DNA of 64,000 nt from DAIOFH01 sp036745875 (lineage in GTDB: Bacteria; Planctomycetota; SZUA-567). Made by a program: the position numbers and the translations under genes. Positions within the stretch are counted from its first letter, which is position 1. Each line of letters begins with the position of its first letter. The DNA lies in assembly GCA_036745875.1 (NCBI GenBank), contig DAIOFH010000001.1:21397-85396 (forward strand), in the 5' to 3' direction. This document shows positions 52,562 to 61,734 of this stretch, in pieces. Below the pieces are notes generated by a model, which was given only the letters and a program-made list of their open reading frames with translations, searched no databases and had not been told where the DNA came from.

Positions 52562-54672
52562 TTATGGGCGTTTTAAGTGAGTCAGTTGCCAGGTATCGGG
52601 ATGCGCCGCAGGGGAAACCGGCGGCGTTTTCTTTTCGCCGCTGTTCGACAAGCGAAAGTGCGCGATGATCTTCCTGAGTTCGTCCGACTGGTTCGTCAGG
52701 GTGACGGCGGAGTCGGCCAGATTGTTCGCATGGAGGCTGTTGCTCTGAGTCACCACTTCCACCTGGCTTAGGCTGAGAACGATCTGCGAGATGGCCTGAG
52801 ACTGGTTGGATGATGATGTTGCGACAGTCTCGAACAGGGCGACAATCCGGTCCACCGTTTCGACGATTTCGCGGAACTCCTGGTCCGACCGCTCGGCCAG
52901 CTCTGCGCCTTCGACCATTTGGCCTATCATATTCTGCACCATATCACCCGTTTCTCGCGCTGCCCGCGCCGAACGTGCGGCCAGGCTGCGCACTTCCTCC
53001 GCAACCACTGAAAATCCTTTGCCGTGGGACCCGGCGCGCGCCGCCTCCACCGCTGCGTTCAACGACAGAAGATTTGTCTGGAAGGCGATATCGCCGATGA
53101 GTTTGACCACACTGCCGATCTTCTGCCCAAACTCCCGGATTCTCCCTATGCCGTCCGTAAGGTCGTTCATGGCGAGATAGCCGCGCCGCGCCGCCTCGCG
53201 TCCGAGCCCGGCGAATTTGTTCGCTTCCTGGATGTTTTGCGCATTCTTGCTGGCCTGCCCGTCGACATCGCCGATGGCTGCCGAAATCTCCTCCAGAGCC
53301 GCTGCGGAGGTCTCCGCGCCGGAGGAAAGCGCCATGGAGGCGTTGGCTACCAGTTCTGATCCGCTGTTGACGGTCATGACAAGCTGCGCTATCCGGGAGA
53401 GGGTGTCGTGGTTGATCTTCACCATGCCCGCGAGCGCCCGTCCCAGCGCGTCGACTTCGGAGCGAAGCGGCAGGGTGCGCGAGTAGTCGCCGTGCGCGAG
53501 AGCATCGGCAATAACCAGCTCGTCCCGACTGGATTGAATCATGTCCTGCAGGGAACGGGCCAACACGCCTATTTCGTCCCTCCTTTCCCTGAGGGCGGGC
53601 GGTACATTATTGGAAATATCGCCGATGGCGAGAAGCGAGCATTGGGTCGCCATGGTGGTTATGGGTTCGCTGACGCGGAACGCGATGTAGGACGTGGCTG
53701 CCAGGGTGAGAAGAAATAACGGGACGGCGGCGACGAGGATGCGCCCAAGTAGGGCATAGGAGGATTCCATCAGTTCAGAACGGAGAAAGACTACTGACAG
53801 CCGCCAGCGCAGTTCCGGCAGCATGTAGGTGACGACGTATTCCAACTGGCCGCGCTCGCCTGTCCCCAGTATTCCCCGTCCTGGCCGGAAATCATATGGG
53901 CGCGAAGCCGGCGTGCGCCATCGGTGCCGTTGTCCTCCGCTACGAGCTCATCCGGCGTTTTGCCGACATACTCCGGGTGGTGGCCGTCGATGACAATATG
54001 GCCGTCGGGGCCGAACACGACAAGGTATCCGGTTTTCAGGATATTCCGTTCCGACAAGTCCCGCGTCAATGTCGTCAGGGTGTAATCCACGCCGACCATG
54101 CCAAGCGGATGGCCGCTCGGGTCCGCTGTCTTGGTCATGATGCTGCAGACCATTTCGGCGCCGGTGGTGAGGTAGGGTGAACTGACGACGGTATTGTTGG
54201 GGCTGGCCATCGGTTCCCCGTACCATGGCCGTTGACGCGGGTCGTAGCCGGCGTTTTTGTAACGGCCTTCGGGAGCCTGGGCATATTGCCCGTCGTTGTT
54301 GGCCATGAAAATCAGGTCGAAATTGCTGTTGTAGTTTTTGACGCGCATAAACTCGTCATAGATGCGTCTTTCATGTTCCGGATGGTTGGCATAAAGAAGG
54401 GTGGTGCGGTCGCTGGTGCCGACATAGCTGGTCAGGTGGCTTTTTGACGTTTTGATCAACTCCGTATCGGCCAGATATTCGGTGATCATTACGCCGGGGG
54501 CCAGGAATGTGTTGATGCGCTCCTCGACCCTTTGCAATTGCGTGATCGCCATTTCTCGGAAATTTCTCTGGGAAATGGTCCTGCTGGCTTGAAAGACAGT
54601 TATCCCCAAGCAAAGGGAGACAAAAATAAGGCATATGGAAAACCATAGGGCAAAGCGCGCACGAATGGACAT
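52562..54672 (-). pseudogene. dCache methyl-accepting chemotaxis protein, split by a -1 frameshift
   Basis: Two overlapping minus-strand frames make one receptor of about 703 residues. The 5' part (54672 to about 53866) encodes membrane helix 1 and a dCache domain with YDPRQRPWY, SPYLTTG and VGVDYT. The 3' part encodes the end of dCache, membrane helix 2 ([19 protein letters not shown]), HAMP and the signalling hairpin ([20 protein letters not shown]). Reading shifts by -1 in the G-run at 53864-53867: after EYWG the continuous protein would read [15 protein letters not shown] single lost G explains it; sequencing error, true mutation or programmed frameshifting are all possible. Upstream of the shift the reading frame stays open only to 53791. 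Confidence 0.85.
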
Positions 54673-55144
54673 TACACGACCTCACATAGTGATATAAAAT
54701 TATAATTACCAGCCCGGTAATTATTATGAAAAATCACGAAATTCATAGGAAAAAAGGGCGTTTCCGGATATGGGTATCGGGATGCAATGACCCAAAAGCG
54801 CCAAGGAAGGGTCAGGTCCAATTTAAAATGCGATAGTCAGACGTTGACTCTTGATTATATGGAAATGTTCACTCAATGCAAGTGACTGAAATGATATGGT
54901 TTTGATGTAATGTATTGTTAAGTCGACGGTTGGAGAGATTTTAGTTTTGTTTTTTACGAAAATTGGCGGTCGTGTTTTTCCAGGCGAGGCAACACAGCCG
55001 TAAAGGGTTGTGCGGCATCGTCATTTTGATTAGAGAAACCGGAGCGATTTCCAAGTTTCGGAAGGGATGGCGGGACGGGAAATCGCTCCGTGTGAGGGTG
55101 TTTGAAATGCCGCAGTATGGCCTTGTCCAAAAGGTGCGAAGGAG
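54673..55144. other. Gap between the dCache receptor and the XRE regulator
   Basis: The 472 bases contain an AT-rich stretch (54680-54760), dispersed repeat copy c (54794-54836) and about 300 bases without a convincing gene; the short frames present lack ribosome-binding sites. No terminator for the XRE gene was identified. Confidence 0.5.
54794..54836. repeat. Dispersed repeat, copy c (single arm)
   Basis: AAAAGCGCCAAGGAAGGGTC, then AGGTCCAATTTAAAATGCGA and TAG, is the inverse of the left arm of copy b (about 33 of 43 positions) and similar to the right arm of copy a. No second arm is seen nearby. Confidence 0.65.
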
Positions 55145-55663
55145 TCATTCCGACGGTTTCATGCGCTTGACGCACAGGTTGGCCAGCTTTTCCATGTCAT
55201 CGGGATGAAAGCGGATGGTGAGGCCGAATTCACGGATCTCGGTGATAAGCCTTTCGGCCACCCGGCACAAATCCCGGACCGAGGCAGAGGCCGCTTGTTC
55301 GGGCTTCAATGACGGAAAAAATGGGCAGTGGAAATATGCAGGTTGCGGCGACGCAGAAAAATCCTCGTGCTGCAAGTGGGAATCGTGCATCGGCAAACTA
55401 AAAAAGGACGGGGTGCCCTGTTCCGGACTGTCATGGTCTGTTCGTAGGTACGCAACGGTGACGCCGAAAAATTCTGCGAGTTTCTGCAGCCGGTACTCGT
55501 CAGGCGTGCGGACACCCCGCTCCCATGGCGAACACTGCTGCGGAGACACGCCGAACGCAGCGGCACAGCGCTTGCCGCCGCCCGATCCTGGAAATTTTTT
55601 CCTGCGACAGGCGGAAATGTTTGCGGCTATTATCTTGCGTAGTTCATCCGGAATTTTCCCCAT
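55145..55663 (-). CDS. XRE-family HTH regulator
   Basis: A 172-residue protein. Residues 3-75 are a helix-turn-helix domain: ELRKIIAANISACRRKKFPG, RCAAAFGVSPQQCSPWERGV, then TPDEYRLQKLAEFFGVTVAY, the usual end of Cro/CI-type domains. The rest is not recognised; its C-terminal 40 residues are helical (RVAERLITEIREFGLTIRF). ATG 55663 is chosen because GGAGGGG precedes it. It diverges from a tandem-HTH gene, like a phage repressor pair, but no phage structural or integrase gene is nearby. Confidence 0.77.
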   Translation of the reverse strand: MGKIPDELRKIIAANISACRRKKFPGSGGGKRCAAAFGVSPQQCSPWERGVRTPDEYRLQKLAEFFGVTVAYLRTDHDSPEQGTPSFFSLPMHDSHLQHEDFSASPQPAYFHCPFFPSLKPEQAASASVRDLCRVAERLITEIREFGLTIRFHPDDMEKLANLCVKRMKPSE

Positions 55664-55899
55664 TCCCCCTCCGAAACGCGGTTTTCCTCGCAGTCGCGGC
55701 TTTTTTGCGCCGGCTGTGCTTCCGCTACCCATTTACTTTGTGAACGCAATGAGGCAAGATATAATCGCGGGGTTGCTGTCTTTCCGCTTACAATAACATC
55801 CGACCGGCCATCAAACGCATCATGGCTTGATGGACAGGACGATATGTGTTGTGAGATTTTACTGTAGGCCAATGGCAGAGCCTGACATTTGGGTATTAT

Positions 55900-55937
55900 A
55901 AGAAAATGCCCTCCGATGTCAATAAGAATTTGCCCTC
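55900..55937. promoter_or_regulatory. Direct-repeat operator candidate before the tandem-HTH gene
   Basis: AAGAAAATGCCCTC (55900-55913) and AAGAATTTGCCCTC (55924-55937) are 12/14 identical direct repeats 24 bases apart. They lie just before the tandem-HTH start and next to AT-rich TATTAT (55894-55899) and TATAAT (55951-55956) boxes. Two repeats could suit the two HTH domains of the downstream protein. Confidence 0.45.
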
Positions 55938-55954
55938 TTTCTGAAAATAATATA

Positions 55955-56395
55955 ATGTTTGATAGACAGGCGATCTATGCAAGATTTGCTGCATGCCATG
56001 AAGCCGATTCGGCAGTCACGCTGGCGAATAAACTTGGATTGAACCGCAAAACAGTATACCAGTGGGAATCCGGCGAAAGGCAGGTGCCGTGGAACCGGCT
56101 GAAAATGCTGGTGTATGAGCAAAAGCTCAGTTGGGACTGGATTCTCGAAGGAAAAGATGGGAAGCTGCCTTCAAGCAAAAGGATTCACGATACGCCTTTT
56201 GACCGACGTGGGATCAACAGGCGTTTTCTGTCCCTGTTTCCCCACCTGACCCAAAACGACCTTGCCAGCCTCCTTGGCGTCAGTCAGGCAGTGGTCTCCT
56301 ATTGGCATAGCGGCCTGAACCAGGTCCCCTGGAAAAGGTTGCATGATGCGGTGGAAGGCGGAAAGGCCACGTGGGACTGGCTTCTGGAAGGTTAA
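55955..56395 (+). CDS. Tandem CI-repressor-like HTH protein
   Basis: A 146-residue protein made only of two similar HTH units. Unit 1 (about 2-70) runs FDRQAIYARFAACH, ANKLGLNRKTVYQWESGERQ, VPWNRLKML, WDWILEG. Unit 2 (about 80-146) runs FDRRGINRRFLSLF, ASLLGVSQAVVSYWHSGLNQ, VPWKRLHDA, WDWLLEG. Shared positions show an internal duplication of a phage CI-type N-terminal domain; no peptidase or oligomerisation domain follows. ATG 55955 lacks a good ribosome-binding site and overlaps a TATAAT, so the true start could be 55916. It is divergent from the XRE gene. Confidence 0.7.
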   Translation: MFDRQAIYARFAACHEADSAVTLANKLGLNRKTVYQWESGERQVPWNRLKMLVYEQKLSWDWILEGKDGKLPSSKRIHDTPFDRRGINRRFLSLFPHLTQNDLASLLGVSQAVVSYWHSGLNQVPWKRLHDAVEGGKATWDWLLEG

Positions 56396-56553
56396 TCCCA
56401 TTCATGCAGGCGAACAGCATGGCGCGAGCCATGCCTGGGCGCAATTCCATTTAAATTGCAGGCGGCGAACCCCGTGGTATAATTACCGGGCTCACATGGA
56501 ATTTTGGGGAATATGGATGCCAGCCGAAAGCTAATTTACGAAAGGAAGCACGC

Positions 56554-57183
56554 ATGAAAGCTGTACTTGTCAACGGAAGTCCCAGAAAAAGCGGCAATAC
56601 ACTTTTTGCTCTGAATACCGTGAGCGGGGTTTTGCATAAACACGGAATCGAGACGGAATTTATCGAGATCGGCAACGACGCCATACACGGCTGCAGCGGT
56701 TGCGGAGTCTGCAAACAGAAAAAGAACCGCCGTTGCGTGTTTGACGACGATATCCTCAACCGCAATATGGACAAGCTGATCGAGGCGGACGGCATGGTGA
56801 TCGGATCGCCCGTGTATCATTCGGGCATAAACGGGGCGCTGAAATGTTTTCTCGACCGTGCTTTTTTCGTCGCTTCCGGGGGCGGCCAGCTTTTCCGCCA
56901 CAAGGTCGGAGCGGGGGTGGTTGCGGTCAGGCGCGGCGGCGAAGCGTCGGCCTTCGACCAGTTGAACAAATACTTCACCATCAGCGAAATGTTCGTCCCG
57001 TCAAGCGTATACTGGAACATGGTTTTCGGCATGGCGCCGGGAGAGGCGGAGCAGGATGTCGAGGGCATCATGACCATGGAGGTGCTGGGAGAGAACATGG
57101 CTTGGTTGATGAAATCGGTCGCGGAGCGCAAGAACTCCCTGCCGGGTCCTGTAGAAAAAAGACGGATGAATTTCATTCGCTAA
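56554..57183 (+). CDS. NADPH-dependent FMN reductase / flavodoxin-like protein
   Basis: A 209-residue flavodoxin-fold protein. It begins with the FMN phosphate loop (VLVNGSPRKSGNT), has a Cys block CSGCGVC with a further Cys (RRCVF) as in iron-sulfur flavoproteins and related reductases, and the isoalloxazine-contact loop GSPVYHSGINGALKCFLDR. It is probably an NAD(P)H-dependent FMN or quinone-type reductase, with or without a cluster on the Cys residues. The start follows AAAGGAAG. It ends before a bidirectional terminator. Confidence 0.87.
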   Translation: MKAVLVNGSPRKSGNTLFALNTVSGVLHKHGIETEFIEIGNDAIHGCSGCGVCKQKKNRRCVFDDDILNRNMDKLIEADGMVIGSPVYHSGINGALKCFLDRAFFVASGGGQLFRHKVGAGVVAVRRGGEASAFDQLNKYFTISEMFVPSSVYWNMVFGMAPGEAEQDVEGIMTMEVLGENMAWLMKSVAERKNSLPGPVEKRRMNFIR

Positions 57184-57192
57184 AGCATTTAG

Positions 57193-57225
57193 AAAGGCCG
57201 CAACCGTAGAGGGATTGCGGCCTTT
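57193..57225. terminator. Bidirectional rho-independent terminator
   Basis: AAAGGCCGCAA and TTGCGGCCTTT form a perfect 11-base-pair stem with an 11-base loop. It lies between the convergent flavodoxin-like and TPR genes (19-20 bases from both stops). T-runs are short on both strands. Confidence 0.75.
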
Positions 57226-57244
57226 GCATTTCCGACTATTGCAA

Positions 57245-59047
57245 CTATCTTCTCCTTCTGTCACCACGATTTTGGTCTGGTGTTTCGTCGCTGTTGCGTC
57301 GTTCCGGCTGGGGCGCAGGTCGTGCCTCAGGCTTCCGTTCGGGAACCGGTGCAGGTCTTGTTTGCGGTCGATTTCCCGGCTGAGGCCTTTGCTCCGGTTG
57401 CGGTGTCGGCCGTGATGGTTGTGGAGGAGTTTGCGGCCGTTGTTCGGGAGCAGGCGTTGGCTGTGTTTCCGGCCTGTTTCCCGGTTGCGGCCGTTCCGGC
57501 ACAGGGGCGGGAAGCGTGATTATTCCGCTGTTGCCGGGAGGCCTGTTATTACCCTGACCCGGTGACGGTGGCCTGTTGCCGGGTTGCCCAGTTGGTGGCA
57601 TATTCCCCGGCTGTTGCGGCGGACGGCCTTGGGGCGGCCTGGACTCGCCGGGCCGCGATCCGCCCGATCCATGCGGCGGCCGGATCGAGCCAATTGGCGG
57701 CCTGATGCCGGGGCGTTCCGGCGGGCGTGAAATGCCTGGCGGTTTCGGCCTGTGTTGTCCCGGCCTGTTGTTCGGCGGGCGCGACCAATTTGTGCCTGGA
57801 CGCCACGGCTCCCGGTGTTTTGTGCTCCAGTTCCAGATGAAGCTGATCACCGGCGCGTAGCTTTCGACGACCTGGTATGTTGGGGGTGCGCTGTATACCA
57901 CGTAAGATGCGTATGCCTGTTGTACCTGGTCGGAACTGAGGGTAGCGAGGGTGCTTCCGCTTCCCGCATAATTTCCTACATATCCGAGCGGCAATGCCTC
58001 TGACAGCAGTTCGTTCACTTTCGCTGCGCCCATACCGGGGGCCGTCGAAACGTCGGGAACTATGCCATGGGGAAGCCAGGGGCGGTAGTAATAAAACTCC
58101 CTGGAGCGGCGGAACGCGTCCTCGTAATTACCCTCCTGGGCATAGATGAAGGAAAGGTTGTACAGCGCTGCTTCCGACGTCGGATTGATGGCAAGGGCTT
58201 CTTCGAAATAATCCCGCGCTACTTCGTTCATGTCCGAGGCGAGGTAAACTTTGGCCAGTTGCTCCCATATGGTGGATTCGTCGGGGTTGTCGGTTGCGAG
58301 GGTGGAAAGGCTGTTTACCCCCTTGTCCGCGTCGACCGTCAATGCCTGCATGGCGTAGTACCGGGCGACGTTTTCCAGGTCATAGGGGTAGAGACTGAAT
58401 GCCGATTGATACCTGTCGCGCGCATTGGTAAACAGTTCGCGTTCTTCCTCGATCCTGCCGCGGAGGAAGTGGCCGAACCAATTGCCCGAGTCGAAATACT
58501 CCGCCTGGATAAGGGTGGAGACGGCGGCATCCATGTCGCCGTTGTCGAACTGTTCCATCGCCAGAACGAGGAGCGAGTTCGCTGGAGACTGGGCAATGTC
58601 CTGAATAAGCCAGACTTTTGAAAGGACTTGCAGTATTTCCGGTGAAATGGGGTTGGTGTCCGCGAGGGAGAACGCCACCGGGTAGAGAACGCCATTTCTG
58701 TAGGTGTATCCATCGTAAAAGCTGACGCCGTTTGTGGTGGCCCTGCTGCCGAACCACGGACGTCCGCCAAGGTTGAAGGCATATGCCTCTTCGCCGGCTT
58801 GAAGGCTTTGTCCGATGATTTCGAGGGTTTGCCCGGCTGAGGTCGTTTCCACCTGGGTCGGCAGGTAGAGGACGATATAACCGTTGGATTGTGTATAGAC
58901 AACGACGGCGGTTCTGTTGTTATGCGCATTGGTTTGGTGTACGACGGGGGACAGCGAGTCCGGTATGGCGAAATCGCCGAACATGGCTGCATTTGCGGCG
59001 TTGGTCCAAAGGCATAGCGCCGTTATTATTGTGGCAAGAATCCGCAT
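57245..59047 (-). CDS. Secreted TPR protein with Pro/Arg/Gln-rich tail
   Basis: A 600-residue exported protein. The signal peptide ends near ANA (residue 20). Residues about 20-125 form a beta-rich domain with VVYTQSNGYIVLYLPTQV. TPR motifs occupy about 150-310 (AMEQFDNGDMDAAVSTLIQA, YFEEALAINPTSEAALYNLS, YAQEGNYEDAFRRSREF). The last 180 residues are low-complexity, with RPP, PGN, PQP and PAP repeats ending in RRRR, probably extended and basic. A strong GGAGG precedes the start. TPRs suggest a protein-interaction scaffold at the envelope; no enzyme motif is seen. Confidence 0.75.
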   Translation of the reverse strand: MRILATIITALCLWTNAANAAMFGDFAIPDSLSPVVHQTNAHNNRTAVVVYTQSNGYIVLYLPTQVETTSAGQTLEIIGQSLQAGEEAYAFNLGGRPWFGSRATTNGVSFYDGYTYRNGVLYPVAFSLADTNPISPEILQVLSKVWLIQDIAQSPANSLLVLAMEQFDNGDMDAAVSTLIQAEYFDSGNWFGHFLRGRIEEERELFTNARDRYQSAFSLYPYDLENVARYYAMQALTVDADKGVNSLSTLATDNPDESTIWEQLAKVYLASDMNEVARDYFEEALAINPTSEAALYNLSFIYAQEGNYEDAFRRSREFYYYRPWLPHGIVPDVSTAPGMGAAKVNELLSEALPLGYVGNYAGSGSTLATLSSDQVQQAYASYVVYSAPPTYQVVESYAPVISFIWNWSTKHREPWRPGTNWSRPPNNRPGQHRPKPPGISRPPERPGIRPPIGSIRPPHGSGGSRPGESRPPQGRPPQQPGNMPPTGQPGNRPPSPGQGNNRPPGNSGIITLPAPVPERPQPGNRPETQPTPAPEQRPQTPPQPSRPTPQPEQRPQPGNRPQTRPAPVPERKPEARPAPQPERRNSDETPDQNRGDRRRR

Positions 59048-59401
59048 GACAACCTCCTTCTTCGTAATGTGGTATATTCTCTACTGTCATGTATATAGTG
59101 TCCGTTGTCTGGCGGTTATGACAAAAAAAATAAAAGAGGCATACCGAAAATGTATAAAGACCAAGTCGTGTCCCTCCATGCCAAAGGTGTATAAACAATT
59201 GGCTATTCAGAGCATTCACACACTACCGCCTCGATAAGGTGGATGCCGAGCGGGGAATGATTTTGCGGTGGTTGAGGGAAATTATGATGTTGGTTATGGG
59301 TCACGCGGTATTTTTATTGAGTAAGCAATTTGGGGCTGGCCGCGTCCCAAACCCGCGACCAGCGTTCTGCTGGGTCATTAATGGCTGTGGCATGCTGTTT
59401 T
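59048..59401. other. Gap upstream of the TPR gene
   Basis: The 354 bases between the minus-strand TPR start and the prfB stop contain no convincing gene; the short frames lack ribosome-binding sites and similarity to known folds. The first 60 bases hold the TPR ribosome-binding site and presumably its promoter (TATAC boxes on the minus strand). Confidence 0.4.
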
Positions 59402-60499
59402 TTACTTTACCGCCCACCTGAGATATGCGTCTATATACGAGTCCAAATCACCGTCCAAAACTTTATTGATATCGCCAGTCTCCACTCCAGTCCTCACATC
59501 CTTCACCAGCTGATAAGGGTTCATGACATAATTGCGGATCTGGCTGCCCCAGGCATTTTCCATCTTCCCCGCATTGTGCGCACTGGCCTGCGCCGCACGC
59601 GACGCTTCTTCCCTTTGTTTAAGACGGGACTTGAGGATCTTCATCGCCATGTCCTTGTTCTTATGCTGCGAACGCTCATTCTGCACGGCAACGACAATTC
59701 CAGTCGGCAAGTGGGTGATCCTGACCGCGGAATCGGTCTTGTTGACGTGCTGGCCGCCTTTACCGCCAGAACGGTAGGTGTCGATCTTCAAGTCTTTTTC
59801 GTCAATCGTGATATTGATGTCTTCCTGATAGTCCGGCACCACGTCAATGGCGGCGAAACTGGTTTCGCGCTTCCCTGAAAACGGACTTATCCGCACCAGT
59901 CGATGCACGCCCATTTCACCCCGCAAATAGCCAAAGGCGAAACTGCCGGAGACGCGCAATTCCACCCCCTTGATCCCCGCTTCATCCCCGGGCTGAAAAT
60001 CAAGCTCCTCCACCTTCCAGCCGCGCCGCTCAAAAAACCTGAGATACATACGCATCAGCATTTCGGCCCACTCGCAGGCATCCGCTCCGCCGGCGCCGGT
60101 ATGAATGCTGAAAAAACACGGTTCACGGTCGTGCGGCTGGGACAAAAGCGCCATCAATTCCAACTTTTCCAGGTCCGCCGAGAGAGTCGCCACATCGGCA
60201 GCGACCTCGTCAAGGCCGGACTGGTCGCCCTCCGCCTCGAGAAGCTCGAAAAGTTCCTGGTTGTCCGCCACCTTATTGGTGACATCGCGAAGCGGCTCCA
60301 CGACAGTCTTGAGCGCTTTAAGCTCTTCCACGTCGACCAGGGCCGTTTCCTGGTTCGACCAGAAATCGGGAAGGGACATGCGCTCCTCGATCGCCGCCAT
60401 GCGTTTCGTCTTGTCGTCCAGCGACAGGGAGGCGGCCAGATTCCTGACCCGCTCCGCCGAGTTTTCGAGGATGGCGCGTACTTCACTGATTTCGGGCAT
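59402..60499 (-). CDS. prfB: Peptide chain release factor 2
   Basis: A 365-residue class I release factor. The stop-codon-reading tripeptide SPF (in RISPFSGKRETSF) marks RF2, specific for UGA and UAA. The peptidyl-tRNA hydrolysis motif GGQ lies in SGGKGGQHVNKTDSAVR. The gene is one continuous frame from ATG 60499: the in-frame UGA and programmed +1 frameshift found near codon 26 in many bacteria are absent. It follows the deoxyribosyltransferase-like gene by two bases. Confidence 0.95.
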   Translation of the reverse strand: MPEISEVRAILENSAERVRNLAASLSLDDKTKRMAAIEERMSLPDFWSNQETALVDVEELKALKTVVEPLRDVTNKVADNQELFELLEAEGDQSGLDEVAADVATLSADLEKLELMALLSQPHDREPCFFSIHTGAGGADACEWAEMLMRMYLRFFERRGWKVEELDFQPGDEAGIKGVELRVSGSFAFGYLRGEMGVHRLVRISPFSGKRETSFAAIDVVPDYQEDINITIDEKDLKIDTYRSGGKGGQHVNKTDSAVRITHLPTGIVVAVQNERSQHKNKDMAMKILKSRLKQREEASRAAQASAHNAGKMENAWGSQIRNYVMNPYQLVKDVRTGVETGDINKVLDGDLDSYIDAYLRWAVK

Positions 60500-60501
60500 A
60501 A

Positions 60502-60954
60502 TTATCCTTTGTTGCCAAATTTGCTCAAGCGGCGCAATATCGCTTTCGCCAGCGGTTCCACTTCCTCCTGGAAGGAAAATTCCCGCACCAAATAACGGCA
60601 GGAACGCGAAAGCATGATGTTGAGGCCATGTTCCGCTCCCGGCCGGAAATCCGTCCTCACGCCGATGACCGGGATGCCCTTCGCCGTTGCATATCCTACT
60701 TCCCAGGCCACACCGCTGTCGACTTCTGCGCCGTCAAGAATGGCGAGAACGGCGTCCGAGGCATTAATTCCGTCGACACACATGCGGTAAAGGGCGCCAT
60801 AATGTTTGCTGTCGTTGTATTTGCCCGCCGTTTTGAAATCCTGCGGCATAATGAAATCGATCTTCGGTTGCAGACGGCAAATTGCTTCGGACAGATGGCG
60901 ATTCCATTGCCGTTCCACCTGGGTAAACAACGACGCCGCAAAATAGACTCGCAT
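60502..60954 (-). CDS. Nucleoside 2-deoxyribosyltransferase-like protein
   Basis: A 150-residue protein of the NDT family. It has the N-terminal RVYFAASLFT strand, a central MCVDGINASDAVLAILDGAE block, and DSGVAWEVGYATAKGIPVIG containing the catalytic Glu region (AWEVGYA). These enzymes exchange bases between deoxynucleosides or hydrolyse deoxynucleotides in purine/pyrimidine salvage. It lies between metW and prfB with gaps of 27 and two bases, so it is co-transcribed with them. Confidence 0.85.
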   Translation of the reverse strand: MRVYFAASLFTQVERQWNRHLSEAICRLQPKIDFIMPQDFKTAGKYNDSKHYGALYRMCVDGINASDAVLAILDGAEVDSGVAWEVGYATAKGIPVIGVRTDFRPGAEHGLNIMLSRSCRYLVREFSFQEEVEPLAKAILRRLSKFGNKG

Positions 60955-60981
60955 GTATTGCCCCGCCTCCGGATAAACGGA

Positions 60982-61734
60982 TCATTCGAAAACAACCACC
61001 GCCTCTTCGGCATATAGGTTGTCCCCTTCCTTGTACGGCCGTGTTTTGCCGTCCTCGATAACGATGATTTCGGTGATGCCTATCTTGTTTTCATCCGCGT
61101 ATTCGATAAAGTCGGTGATGGAAAACAGGTGGATATTGGGCGTTTCATACCATTTATGTGGAAGCCAGTCGGTTACTGGCATTCTACCTCGGACGGCGAA
61201 GTCGAGACGCACCCGCCAGTAGCCGAAATTCGGGAAAGTGACTATCCCGTGCGACCCGACCCGAAGCATTTCCTCGAGAATTATGTTCGGACGCATCAAG
61301 GTTTGCAGCGTTTCTTCCAGAATAACATAATCAAAACATTTGTCGGGAAAACCCTTCAAGCCCAGGTCGAGGTTCGTTTGGATGACCGGTATCCCTTTGT
61401 CGACGCAAGCAGATACCTGGTCCGCGTCTATCTCGATTCCCTGCACCCGAGAGTGCTTCTTTTGGGCCAACTGCAGCAGAAGATCGCCCTCGCCGCATCC
61501 CAGGTCGAGAATGGAGGAACGGTCCGGCACCATGTCCGTGATAACCTGGTCCTGCCAACGGCCTTCCGAATCGGCACGTGGGGCGGAAGTACCTACGTAG
61601 CGAAGGAGACTACTGCCTTCCCGCACCAACGCACCCAGCAACGCCGGATCCGCTTTTTCGCCCAAAAGGCGTAAAAGCGTGTTCAACTCCCCTTTATTTA
61701 TGGATGAACCGAATTTGTTTTGTTTTGCCATCAA
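60982..61734 (-). CDS. metW: MetW-like SAM-dependent methyltransferase-fold protein
   Basis: A 250-residue protein whose core from about residue 70 matches MetW: SILDLGCGEGDLLLQLAQKK, QGIEIDADQVSACVDKGIPV, FDYVILEETLQTLMRPNIIL, GSHGIVTFPNFGYWRVRLDF, GRMPVTDWLPHKWYETPNIH. MetW is linked to homoserine acetyltransferase MetX in methionine synthesis, but metX is not adjacent. The first 60 residues are an extra helical segment not present in typical MetW. Confidence 0.85.
   Translation of the reverse strand: MMAKQNKFGSSINKGELNTLLRLLGEKADPALLGALVREGSSLLRYVGTSAPRADSEGRWQDQVITDMVPDRSSILDLGCGEGDLLLQLAQKKHSRVQGIEIDADQVSACVDKGIPVIQTNLDLGLKGFPDKCFDYVILEETLQTLMRPNIILEEMLRVGSHGIVTFPNFGYWRVRLDFAVRGRMPVTDWLPHKWYETPNIHLFSITDFIEYADENKIGITEIIVIEDGKTRPYKEGDNLYAEEAVVVFE

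Noticed and set aside
55145..56395. Prophage remnant around the divergent HTH genes
   Set aside because: No integrase, structural, lysis or replication gene and no att-like repeats were seen nearby.
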